From assembly GCA_016929905.1 (NCBI GenBank), contig JAFGHX010000166.1, positions 20,223 to 84,222 of the forward strand: a stretch of 64,000 bases of DNA, read 5' to 3'. Position 1 is the first letter of the stretch. Each line of letters opens with the position of its first letter. Both the position numbers and the translations under genes were made by a program. Shown here in pieces: positions 57,279-64,000 of the stretch. Origin of the DNA: Kiritimatiellia bacterium. Its GTDB lineage: Bacteria; Verrucomicrobiota; Kiritimatiellia; JAFGHX01. The notes beneath the pieces were generated by a model. The model was not told the DNA's origin. It searched no databases and saw only the letters and a program-made list of their open reading frames with translations.

Positions 57279-57935
57279 TCAGTTGTTTCGCGCTAGACTC
57301 TTGCGCTCGATGGCGCAAGAGAGTTCGAGCATGCTCTGAACGATACGCGCGTCCACGAGCGGGAGTCGTTTGGCTGTGCGGACGTGGGTGGGCGCCAGGT
57401 TGAGCAGGCCACGCACCCCGGCGGCGACCAACTCGTCAGCCACCGCCTGAGCCGCGGTTGGCGGCACGGCAATCAGGCCGATTTCGATCTGTTTGGACCG
57501 GACAAGTGCGGGCAATTTGGACATAGGCTGGACGGTAAGAGGCCCCACTTTCGTGCCCACAACGGCGGGAGCGGAGTCGAAAAGGCCGACGATCTGGAAA
57601 CCGTGCCTGGCAAATTCCTGATGCATGGCAAGCGCACGGCCGAGGTTGCCGGCGCCAACAATCACAGCCCGACGGCCCTTTGCGGCGCCCAGAAACTGTG
57701 ACAAGACCTGCTCGAGATGCGCTGTCTGATAGCCGCGCTTGGCCACGCCCGAGAAGTCCAGATGCGACAGGTCCTGCCGAACCGTCGAGCTCGTGAACCC
57801 AAGCGCATCGGCCAGAGACTGGGAGGAAACCCACTCCAGGCCGGACTCCCTCAATTCCTGCACACGCCAGAGGTATTGCGGGAACCTTCTGATGACGGAA
57901 CGAGGAATCGCCCGCTGTGCATTGGACGGACTCAT
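57279..57935 (-). CDS. rex: Redox-sensing transcriptional repressor Rex
   Basis: Senses the NADH/NAD+ ratio. 218 residues. N-terminal winged helix (SLADALGFTSSTVRQDLSHL), Rossmann NADH-binding motif VIVGAGNLGRALA, and the C-terminal swapped helix (DARIVQSMLELSCAIE). GGAGA precedes ATG 57935; the upstream extension is non-coding. Its promoter carries a Rex box. Targets in fermenters and acetogens include NAD-dependent and hydrogenase/CODH genes, so control of the redox genes here is likely. Confidence 0.95.
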   Translation of the reverse strand: MSPSNAQRAIPRSVIRRFPQYLWRVQELRESGLEWVSSQSLADALGFTSSTVRQDLSHLDFSGVAKRGYQTAHLEQVLSQFLGAAKGRRAVIVGAGNLGRALAMHQEFARHGFQIVGLFDSAPAVVGTKVGPLTVQPMSKLPALVRSKQIEIGLIAVPPTAAQAVADELVAAGVRGLLNLAPTHVRTAKRLPLVDARIVQSMLELSCAIERKSLARNN

Positions 57936-58038
57936 GTCATTCTCCGCTGGTCCAATTCCACCTTTCCCCCGTCTGGCCAGGCCGACTGGCGGACACGAAA
58001 CGGGCCTCTGGGCCGGATTTCGACGCGCAAACATCGGC

Positions 58039-58067
58039 AGTCTATTCGACGGCGGCTGATTTGTCAA
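58039..58067 (-). promoter_or_regulatory. rex promoter
   Basis: On the minus strand consensus TTGACA (58067-58062), 17 bp, TAGACT (58044-58039). Confidence 0.75.
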
Positions 58068-58078
58068 ATATTTCACGT
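58061..58078. promoter_or_regulatory. Rex operator overlapping the rex -35 element
   Basis: TTGTCAAATATTTCACGT differs from the Rex consensus TTGTGAA-N4-TTCACAA by few bases and covers the -35 hexamer, the expected place for autorepression. Confidence 0.75.
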
Positions 58079-58107
58079 TTCTTATTCGCCACGGGGAAAA
58101 AGCGTCC

Positions 58108-58137
58108 TTGCTTCGGCGGAAAAGCATCCTCTATCCT
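58108..58137 (+). promoter_or_regulatory. pabBC promoter
   Basis: TTGCTT (58108-58113), 18 bp, TATCCT (58132-58137). Predicted start about 58144. Confidence 0.5.
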
Positions 58138-58200
58138 GTGAGGTTGTCGTCCCATCCCTATTCAGGCCCCGTGCGAAACCGTCGGGTCAGGGGAGCGGCC

Positions 58201-59988
58201 ATGGAGGCAGAAGGCATCAACGTAGTGATGTGGCCGGAGTCGCCGGGGCGCCCCTGGCGCGTGTTTCGCGACGCGGTCCGCGTATGCCGCGCCGATCGGC
58301 CGGAAGACGTCGTCCCGGCGCTGAAGGCAATTTCCGGCGCGGTGGACGAGGGGCTGTACGCGGCAGGCTTTCTGGCGTACGAGTCGGCGCGTGGCCTTGA
58401 CACGGCATTCCAGACGCATCCAATCGAGTCGTTTCCCCTCGTGTGGTTTGGCCTGTTCTCGCGTGTGGAGGAGACGGTCCCTGTACCGGCGCCCTCCGGA
58501 GTCGCGACGGGCCCCTGGCGCCCGTCGTTGTCGCGCGCGGAATACACAGAGGCGATTGGCCGGATCAAGTCCTATCTGAGGGCGGGCGACACCTACCAGG
58601 TGAATTACACGTTTCGATTGTACGCCGCGCTGCGGGGCGAGCCTTGGGCCCTGTTCATGCGCATGGCCAAAGCCCAGCGCGCCCGCTACTGCGCGTTCAT
58701 CGAGACGGAGCCGTTTGCGGTCTGTTCGGCCTCTCCGGAGCTGTTCTTCCGGCTGGACGGAACCCGGCTGCTCTCCCGCCCGATGAAAGGGACGTCGAAG
58801 CGCGGCCTGACGTTCGAAGAGGACGCCGCGCTTGCGGAAGGGCTGGCCCGGTCCGAGAAGAACCGCGCCGAGAACGTGATGATCGTGGACATGGTGCGCA
58901 ACGACATGGGCCGGGTGGCAGAACCGGGCAGCGTCGCGGTTGAAAGGCTCTTCGATGTGGAGCGGTATCCGACCGTCCTGCAGATGACCTCGACGGTCGC
59001 GGCCCGCACGTCGGCGAGTTTCGAGTCGATCGTCAAAGCACTGTTCCCCTGCGCGTCGATCACGGGCGCGCCCAAGGTGCGGACGATGCAGATTATCCGG
59101 GAACTGGAAGGGACACCTCGCGGCATCTATACCGGAGCGATCGGTTGTCTCCTGCCGGGCCGCAAGGCCGAATTCAACGTGGCGATCCGGACGCTTGTCC
59201 TCGACAAGCGTTCCGGACAAACGGAATACGGGGTCGGCGGCGGCATCGTGTGGGATTCGGACGCACAGAGCGAGTACGAGGAGTGCCGGACAAAGGCCGC
59301 GGTGTTGACGCCCCCCGCCCCGCCGTTCGAGTTGCTGGAGACTATCTTGTGGGACGGGCGGGGCGGATACTTCCTGATGGAACGGCACCTGGCCCGGCTG
59401 GAGCGGTCCGCGGCCTACTTCGGATTCATTGTGGAACTTGACGCCTTGCGGGAGGCGCTGTCGCGCCTGACGTTCCCGGATCCGGCCGCCCGCTACAGAG
59501 TCCGGTTGTTGGCGGCAGAGGATGGCCGGTTCTCGATCGACCCGCAGCCGCTGGCCGTGTCCCGCGAAGGCGACCGATGGGTGGTGACGCTGGCGGCACA
59601 GCCAGTCGACTCGGGGAATCGGTTCCTGTATCACAAGACCACGAACCGGGCCGTCTACGAGGCCGCCCGGCAGTCGGCGGCGGGCTACGATGACGTGCTG
59701 TTGCGGAACGAACGCGACGAGATCACGGAAGGTACGATTGCGAACATCGTGGTGGAGACGGCCGACGGGCGGCGGCTGACGCCGCCGGTGAGGTGCGGGC
59801 TCCTGCCCGGCATATTCCGCGAATGGCTGCTGGAGCGGGGCGAAGTCGAGGAGGCCGTGGTGCGGGTGGCGGACATCCGGAACGCGAGGGAGGTCTTCCT
59901 CGTCAACTCCGTCAGAAAATGGGTTCCGGTCACGGTCGATCTGTCTGCCATCCGCACAGGCACGCCGGGGAGTTCGCGCTCGATCTGA
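58201..59988 (+). CDS. pabBC: Aminodeoxychorismate synthase component I fused to aminodeoxychorismate lyase
   Basis: 595 residues making p-aminobenzoate for folate. The N-terminal about 365 residues are the chorismate-binding domain (YIGDTYQVNYT-like AGDTYQVNYTFRL, SPELFFRL, RPMKGTSKRG, ENVMIVDMVRNDMGR, GAPKVRTMQII, GVGGGIVWDS). The C-terminal about 225 residues are a class IV aminotransferase-like PLP lyase (FLMERHLARLERSA, the PLP lysine region FLYHKTTNR, EGTIANIVVE). GGGAG lies 6 nt upstream. This fusion is known in several phyla. Tetrahydrofolate is needed for the methyl branch of the acetyl-CoA pathway. Confidence 0.93.
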   Translation: MEAEGINVVMWPESPGRPWRVFRDAVRVCRADRPEDVVPALKAISGAVDEGLYAAGFLAYESARGLDTAFQTHPIESFPLVWFGLFSRVEETVPVPAPSGVATGPWRPSLSRAEYTEAIGRIKSYLRAGDTYQVNYTFRLYAALRGEPWALFMRMAKAQRARYCAFIETEPFAVCSASPELFFRLDGTRLLSRPMKGTSKRGLTFEEDAALAEGLARSEKNRAENVMIVDMVRNDMGRVAEPGSVAVERLFDVERYPTVLQMTSTVAARTSASFESIVKALFPCASITGAPKVRTMQIIRELEGTPRGIYTGAIGCLLPGRKAEFNVAIRTLVLDKRSGQTEYGVGGGIVWDSDAQSEYEECRTKAAVLTPPAPPFELLETILWDGRGGYFLMERHLARLERSAAYFGFIVELDALREALSRLTFPDPAARYRVRLLAAEDGRFSIDPQPLAVSREGDRWVVTLAAQPVDSGNRFLYHKTTNRAVYEAARQSAAGYDDVLLRNERDEITEGTIANIVVETADGRRLTPPVRCGLLPGIFREWLLERGEVEEAVVRVADIRNAREVFLVNSVRKWVPVTVDLSAIRTGTPGSSRSI

Positions 59989-60001
59989 CGTTTGCGTTTC
60001 C

Positions 60002-60080
60002 GGCCGGTGCCGCTCACGGGACGGCGCGATGAGCGCCGGTACCGTGCAGCGCCTGGTTCGGCTCCCTGTTCTTGGGCCCA
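60002..60080 (-). repeat. Interspersed element whose minus-strand reading gives NREPNQALHGTGAHRAVP
   Basis: Reading leftward, the stretch spells a phrase with NQALHGT, which I recall as a recurring spurious translation of an intergenic repeat in several environmental phyla. It can fold (GGTGCCGCTCA against TGAGCGCCGG). It lies in the 186-bp gap between pabBC and the convergent fdhD, which holds no gene. Confidence 0.4.
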
Positions 60081-60174
60081 ACGTTGGCTCCCGCCCTCGC
60101 ATTTTTCGGTTCGTCGGCTCCGTTGCCTGCCGACCGAACGGAAGGGTTGGCTTTCCAGGCGGTTGTGCCAGCGT

Positions 60175-60927
60175 TCAGCCGCGGTGTGCGTCCTCCAGCA
60201 CCCTCTCGCTGCCGCCATAGACGTTGAAGCGTGAGCCTCTCGCGAAGCCGACGAGCGCCATATTGGCTTGGCGCGCGAGTTCGATGCCGCGGGAGGTGGG
60301 CGCCGAACGGGAAGCCAGCAAAGGCACGCCCAGCCGCCAGGCTTTCCACACGATTTCGCCGGGCAGCCGCCCGGCGCACATGACGAAGCATTGGCGGATA
60401 TCGATCTCAGGGTGCAACAGGCAAAACCCGACGAGCTTGTCGAAGGCGTTGTGCCGCCCGATGTCCTCCACCAGCACCTGGGGCGTGCCGTCCGCGCCCC
60501 ACAGCGCCGCGGCATGCACGCCGCCCGTGCGGCGGAAGAGGCCGGCGTTCGCCTGCAGGAATTCGGAGGCCCCCAGGATCGTGGAAACGGAAATGCCGGG
60601 GAACGGCCCGCAAAGCGGGGCCGGCGGCACGCACCCCCGGGTCGTGTTCGCCTTCAGCCGAACGGTCACGCGCCGTTCGCCCTCCGAACCGCAGCAGGTC
60701 CAGTCCGATACCTCCGAAGCCGCGCCTATGGCCCCGTGGCTGAACAAGTGACCGTACGTAAACTCCTTCTCCATCCCGGGCGAAATACTGCACATGGCGA
60801 GTTCGCGGCCGTTCGACACCAGTCGCACGACCGTCTCGCGCGCCACCACATCCGCTTCCTCGGTCCGACGCCCCTCGGCATCGACTCGCAGGACAGAAAT
60901 CTCCGCCCACGGCGCGTCCGTATCCAT
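60175..60927 (-). CDS. fdhD: Formate dehydrogenase accessory sulfurtransferase
   Basis: Delivers sulfur to the bis-MGD cofactor of molybdenum or tungsten formate dehydrogenases. 250 residues. Family segments: SPGMEKEFTYGHLFSHG, ANAGLFRRTGGVHAAAL, VEDIGRHNAFDKLVG, CAGRLPGEIVWKAW, ASRSAPTSRGIELARQAN. The usual CxxC loop is replaced by TTRGCVPPAPLCGP, with cysteines at 99 and 106. The -10 element at 60939-60934 places transcription start on the ATG, so the mRNA may be leaderless. Divergent from the tungstate operon, which suggests a W-containing formate dehydrogenase outside the window. Confidence 0.92.
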   Translation of the reverse strand: MDTDAPWAEISVLRVDAEGRRTEEADVVARETVVRLVSNGRELAMCSISPGMEKEFTYGHLFSHGAIGAASEVSDWTCCGSEGERRVTVRLKANTTRGCVPPAPLCGPFPGISVSTILGASEFLQANAGLFRRTGGVHAAALWGADGTPQVLVEDIGRHNAFDKLVGFCLLHPEIDIRQCFVMCAGRLPGEIVWKAWRLGVPLLASRSAPTSRGIELARQANMALVGFARGSRFNVYGGSERVLEDAHRG

Positions 60928-60933
60928 CGGGGT

Positions 60934-60962
60934 AGCATACCGTATTTTCCGCTTGCGTCCAA
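60934..60962 (-). promoter_or_regulatory. fdhD promoter
   Basis: On the minus strand TTGGAC (60962-60957), 17 bp, TATGCT (60939-60934). The predicted start coincides with the ATG at 60927. Confidence 0.6.
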
Positions 60963-60981
60963 TCCCGCCGGCGCCTATAGT
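60953..60981 (+). promoter_or_regulatory. Promoter of the modE/tup operon
   Basis: TTGCGT (60953-60958), 17 bp, TATAGT (60976-60981). Predicted start about 60988, immediately before the palindrome. It overlaps the fdhD -35 on the opposite strand. Confidence 0.65.
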
Positions 60982-60988
60982 CCCGCAT

Positions 60989-61011
60989 CGTTATGCACAA
61001 TTAGCATAACG
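60989..61011. promoter_or_regulatory. ModE/TunR-type operator
   Basis: CGTTATGC and GCATAACG flank a 7-base ACAATTA centre, a perfect inverted repeat. CGTTAT/ATAACG half-sites are those of ModE-family regulators. Placed over the start of transcription of modE-tupABC. Confidence 0.75.
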
Positions 61012-61033
61012 CATGAGGGGGGGGGTGGGTGCC

Positions 61034-61366
61034 ATGCGGGTGCGGTCCAAGCTGTGGATCGAGAAGGGCGGCGAGCAGGTCTTCGGCGCGGGCAAGGCGC
61101 GCATGCTGAAGGCGGTGGCCAAGACCGGATCTCTCAACGCCGCGGCGCACGAGCTGGGCATGTCCTACCGGCATGTCTGGAGTTCGATTCGCGCGGCGGA
61201 GCAGCGGCTCGGCCGGGCACTCCTGGTTAAGACAAAAGGCGGGAAGAAAGGGGGTGGCGCGGCTGTTACACCGTATGCCAAAGACCTGATCGGCAAATTC
61301 GAACGCCTGGAGAAGGACATTCGAACGATGACCAACAAACGTTTCGCGGAAATCTTCCGGGATTAA
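61034..61366 (+). CDS. ModE/TunR-family winged-helix regulator
   Basis: 110 residues from ATG 61034 (an earlier ATG at 61013 is followed by a G run). A LysR-like winged helix (FGAGKARMLKAVAKTGSLNA, then AAHELGMSYRHVWSSIRAAE) as in the DNA-binding half of ModE. The oxyanion-binding TOBE domains are missing, so it may sense indirectly or dimerise only. It leads tupABC, 12 bp before tupA, and its probable operator lies just upstream, so it most likely controls tungstate uptake. Confidence 0.87.
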   Translation: MRVRSKLWIEKGGEQVFGAGKARMLKAVAKTGSLNAAAHELGMSYRHVWSSIRAAEQRLGRALLVKTKGGKKGGGAAVTPYAKDLIGKFERLEKDIRTMTNKRFAEIFRD

Positions 61367-61378
61367 GGAGGAAACATC

Positions 61379-62197
61379 ATGAAGCTGCGCAGACTATCGC
61401 TGATTGTTGCCGCGGTGTGTGTCGGCCTGGCGACGCTGGCCGGCGCGGAAGAGATTCTGAAACTGGCGACGACGACAAGCACGTACGAGACGGGGCTGTT
61501 GGACTACATCTTCCCGCCCTTCGAGAAGAAGCACGACCTGAAGATCCACATCATCTCCGTCGGCACGGGCAAAGCCATCAAGATAGCGGAGAACGGCGAT
61601 GTGGACGTCATCATGGTGCACGCGCGCAAGGCGGAAGACAAATTTGTGGCGGACGGCTTCGGGGTAAACCGGCGCGACATCATGTACAACGATTTCCTGA
61701 TCATGGGCCCGGCGGACGATCCGGCGGGGATCACCGGGCTGAAGGATGCCAAGCAGGCGTTGAAGAAGATCGCCGAAGCGGAAGCCACGTTTGTCTCGCG
61801 CGGCGACGATTCGGGGACACACAAGAAGGAACGGCTCCTGTGGGGCAAAGTCGACTACACCCCGCAGGGCGCGTGGTATCTGGAGGCGGGCCAGGGCATG
61901 AGCGCCACGCTTCGGATGGCGGACGAGAAGAACGCGTACGTGATGCTCGACCGCGCCACGTATCTGGACAACAAGGACAAGGTCCGGCTCAAGGTCATGG
62001 TCGAGGGCGACAAGGATCTGTTCAACCCCTACGGCGTGATCGCGGTCAGTCCCTACAAGTACGCGCATGTGAAATATGAGCAGGCGATGGCGTTGATCGC
62101 GTGGCTTACGAGCCCGGAATGCCAGCAGATGATCGCCGGGTACAAGAAGGGCGGCGAACAGCTCTACCAGCCGGACGCCGCGAATCCTATCGAGTAG
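61379..62197 (+). CDS. tupA: Tungstate-binding periplasmic protein
   Basis: 272 residues with a signal peptide (cleavage near LAGAEE). LATTTSTYETGLLDYIFP carries the TTTS oxyanion-binding motif of TupA; VGTGKAIKIAENGDVDVIMV and FVSRGDDSGTHKKERLLW are further family segments. It binds tungstate, less likely molybdate. AAGGAGG precedes the ATG. Confidence 0.94.
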   Translation: MKLRRLSLIVAAVCVGLATLAGAEEILKLATTTSTYETGLLDYIFPPFEKKHDLKIHIISVGTGKAIKIAENGDVDVIMVHARKAEDKFVADGFGVNRRDIMYNDFLIMGPADDPAGITGLKDAKQALKKIAEAEATFVSRGDDSGTHKKERLLWGKVDYTPQGAWYLEAGQGMSATLRMADEKNAYVMLDRATYLDNKDKVRLKVMVEGDKDLFNPYGVIAVSPYKYAHVKYEQAMALIAWLTSPECQQMIAGYKKGGEQLYQPDAANPIE

Positions 62198-62205
62198 CCG
62201 CCCGG

Positions 62206-62898
62206 ATGGACTACATCACAGACGGTTTTGCGCAAGCCATCCGGATCATCCTCACGTGTGATGCAGAGTTCGTGCGCATCGTGCTGGTGAGCCTGTTGGT
62301 GGCAAGCACCTCGACGGTACTGGCGACAGTGACGGGTGTTTCGTTCGGCATCTTCGTCGCGCTGCGGCCTTTCCGCGGGCGGGGTGCGGTCCTGACGGTT
62401 CTGAACACGCTCATGTCCCTGCCCACGGTCGTGGTGGGGCTGATGCTCTATTCGGTCCTGTCCCGGCGCGGCCCATGCGGCGGGCTGGGGTTGCTCTACA
62501 CGCGCACGGCGATGGTCATCGGGCAACTGGTGCTGGCCTTTCCGATCATCGCCGCCCTGACGGCGACTTCGGTACGCAGCCTGGACCGGCGCATTCTGCC
62601 CACGGTCCGTTCGCTCGGCGCGGATGCGGCCCGGGGATTCGGGATGTTCCTGCACGAGGCGCGGTTCAGCATCCTGGCGGCCGTGATTGCCGGGTTCGGC
62701 CGTGTGTTCGCGGAGGTGGGTGTCTCGATGATGCTGGGCGGCAACATCCGCGGCTACACACGCAACATCACCACGGCTATCGCGCTGGAGACGAGCAAGG
62801 GCGAATTCGCGCTGGGCATCGCGCTGGGGCTCGTCCTGCTGACGGTGGCGTTTGGCATCAACATTCTGTTCGGTTACTTCCAGAAAAGGGCGAGGTGA
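62206..62898 (+). CDS. tupB: Tungstate ABC transporter permease
   Basis: 230 residues, five or six membrane helices. It contains the ABC-coupling EAA-like loop (RSLGADAARGFGMFLHEARF) and GRVFAEVGVSMMLGGNIRGY, which is typical of TupB. It lies 8 bp after tupA; the in-frame extension to 62101 is a tupA shadow. Confidence 0.93.
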   Translation: MDYITDGFAQAIRIILTCDAEFVRIVLVSLLVASTSTVLATVTGVSFGIFVALRPFRGRGAVLTVLNTLMSLPTVVVGLMLYSVLSRRGPCGGLGLLYTRTAMVIGQLVLAFPIIAALTATSVRSLDRRILPTVRSLGADAARGFGMFLHEARFSILAAVIAGFGRVFAEVGVSMMLGGNIRGYTRNITTAIALETSKGEFALGIALGLVLLTVAFGINILFGYFQKRAR

Positions 62899-62900
62899 CG

Positions 62901-63905
62901 ATGTTCGAGCTGTCCCAACTCAGGCGCGACGTTGGGGACTTCTCCCTGCGAATCGACGCGTTACGCCTCGAGAAGGGCGAGATCTACGCCTTGGCCGGGC
63001 CGAACGGGTGCGGGAAGTCGACGCTGCTGAACGTGCTGGCACTGCTCGACCCACCGAGCGGCGGCACGGTCGTTTTTGACGGGGTGCCCGTCAATTACGC
63101 GGACGCGCGGGCGTTGCTGAAGACCAGACGCCGGATCGGGTACCTGATGCAGAACCCCTACCTGTTCAACATGCGCGTGCGGGACAACGTGGGGTTCGGG
63201 CTGAAAGCGCGCGGGGAACCGAGAGAGGCCGTTCGGGAGAAGGTCGATGCCATGCTGGCCAGGCTGGCCCTTTCGCACTTGGCCGGCCGCAATGCGCATG
63301 CCCTTTCGGGCGGCGAGGCGCAACGCGTCGCGCTGGCCCGTACGTTCGTGATCGAGGCCGACGCCTACCTTCTGGACGAGCCGACGGGAAATGTGGACCA
63401 GCGCAACATCCGGGCCACGGAGGAGATCATCGTGCAGCTCAGCCGGGAACGCGGGGCGACGGTTGTGTTCGCGACGCACTCCCGCGACCAAGCCTACCGC
63501 ATGTCCAAGCGCCTGATCTCCATCATCGGCGGCCGGATCCATGACGTGGCTTACGAGAACGTGCTCAACGGCCTGTTGACGGAGCACCCGGACGGCCTGC
63601 GAACCGTGGAGTTGCCCGGCGGTCTGACGTTCACCGTGTCCGAAGGCGCTCCGGGGCAGGTCACACTGGCCGTCGATCCGCGGGAGATTCTGCTTTCCCT
63701 CGATCGGCTCGACTCCAGCGCGCTCAACGGTTTTTGCGGGACCGTCACGAAGATCGAGGGAACGGACGAGACCGTACGGGTATTCGTGGATGTGGGCACC
63801 ACGCTCTGCGCGGCGATCACGCGCCATAGTCTGCTCGCCATGGGTCTGAACGTAGGCAAGCGCGTGTGGGTTACTTTCAAGGCGACCGCGGTGAAGGTGC
63901 TCTAG
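62901..63905 (+). CDS. tupC: Tungstate ABC transporter ATPase with C-terminal TOBE-like domain
   Basis: 334 residues. Walker A GPNGCGKST, signature LSGGEAQRVALAR, Walker B AYLLDEPTGNVD. The C-terminal about 100 residues (PREILLSLDRLDSS, NGFCGTVTKIEGTDETVRV) form a TOBE-like oxyanion-sensing domain that could trans-inhibit uptake. Starts 2 bp after tupB. Last gene of the operon. Confidence 0.93.
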   Translation: MFELSQLRRDVGDFSLRIDALRLEKGEIYALAGPNGCGKSTLLNVLALLDPPSGGTVVFDGVPVNYADARALLKTRRRIGYLMQNPYLFNMRVRDNVGFGLKARGEPREAVREKVDAMLARLALSHLAGRNAHALSGGEAQRVALARTFVIEADAYLLDEPTGNVDQRNIRATEEIIVQLSRERGATVVFATHSRDQAYRMSKRLISIIGGRIHDVAYENVLNGLLTEHPDGLRTVELPGGLTFTVSEGAPGQVTLAVDPREILLSLDRLDSSALNGFCGTVTKIEGTDETVRVFVDVGTTLCAAITRHSLLAMGLNVGKRVWVTFKATAVKVL

Positions 63906-63923
63906 TGTCGAATGGCACTAAGA

Positions 63924-63992
63924 TAAGGCGGACACGCCTTACGGCGTTGACTACGAACGGCCTTGTTCCGGCGACAAGCCGTTCGTAGTCAA
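63924..63992 (+). repeat. Two hairpins after tupC
   Basis: TAAGGCG-GACA-CGCCTTA (63924-63941) and a long inverted repeat with 15-bp perfect arms, TTGACTACGAACGGC (63947-63961) against its complement (63978-63992). No T tract. May end the tup transcript; the ACGAACGGC core recalls the hairpin after rhomboid. Confidence 0.55.
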
Positions 63993-64000
63993 GCCCGTTC

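Noticed and set aside
59989..60174. Integron attC site
   Set aside because: A GCCCAAC/GTTGGC palindrome resembles attC core boxes, but the R boxes do not fit the consensus and there is no integrase or cassette structure.

Overview
This is a GC-rich, gene-dense chromosomal segment of an anaerobic bacterium with a carbonyl-branch Wood-Ljungdahl (acetyl-CoA) pathway and an unusually complete set of ammonium-assimilation genes. No rRNA or tRNA gene is present. Intergenic gaps carry interspersed hairpins, heptamer arrays and GGAAG-type inverted repeats of a style I associate from memory with anaerobic PVC-group genomes (Kiritimatiellota, Lentisphaerota, Planctomycetota). That lineage guess is an inference; the metabolic assignment is much firmer.

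Layout. 1-92 is the start of a leftward gene running off the edge. 358-1695 is glutamate dehydrogenase. 2104-9801 is a four-gene redox module: NuoE-like, a NuoF-GltD fusion, a NuoG-NfnA fusion and an NfnB/GltA-like flavoprotein. 10122-12779 is a PEP/pyruvate-binding-domain protein. 12785-20364 (minus) is purF-gltB-gltD. 20677-23819 (minus) is amtB-glnB-glnA behind a near-perfect sigma-54 promoter. 24445-26254 is a divergent nucleoside hydrolase/AraC pair. 26348-34335 (minus) is glnN (type III glutamine synthetase), a NifA-like sigma-54 activator and a long GlnE with N-terminal ACT domains. 34700-35965 is an OFA-family transporter. 35993-54032 (minus) is an 18-kb cluster cooC-cooS-cooF-[2Fe-2S]-PAS-PP2C-nuoE-nuoF-hoxU-like-acsB-acsC-acsV-acsF-acsD-acsE-DUF166. 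54272-57935 holds rhomboid, a ClpX-like ATPase and rex. 58201-63905 holds pabBC (folate precursor), fdhD, a ModE/TunR-type regulator and tupABC (tungstate uptake).

How it fits together. CooS and AcsB/AcsCD/AcsE make acetyl-CoA from methyl-THF and CO2 or CO. AcsV re-reduces the corrinoid, and AcsF and CooC insert nickel. CooF and the NuoEF/HoxU-like diaphorase link CODH electrons to NAD(H). The first module (2104-9801) has NADH-, NADPH- and ferredoxin-type sites and could be a bifurcating transhydrogenase. PabBC, FdhD and TupABC support the methyl branch (folate, probably a tungsten formate dehydrogenase), whose own genes lie outside the window. Rex would report NADH/NAD+.

Most interesting points: (1) the Nuo/Nfn fusion module; (2) a possible GlnD-independent nitrogen switch, with an ACT-domain GlnE, a PII lacking Tyr51 and a GAF-type sigma-54 activator; (3) two divergent sigma-54 promoters sharing a tandem palindrome, one of which reads into a stretch with no recognisable gene; (4) a hydrogenase-type diaphorase with its PAS and phosphatase genes, but no hydrogenase catalytic subunit, embedded in the CODH/ACS operon; and (5) matching candidate Rex boxes at rex and at the OFA transporter.
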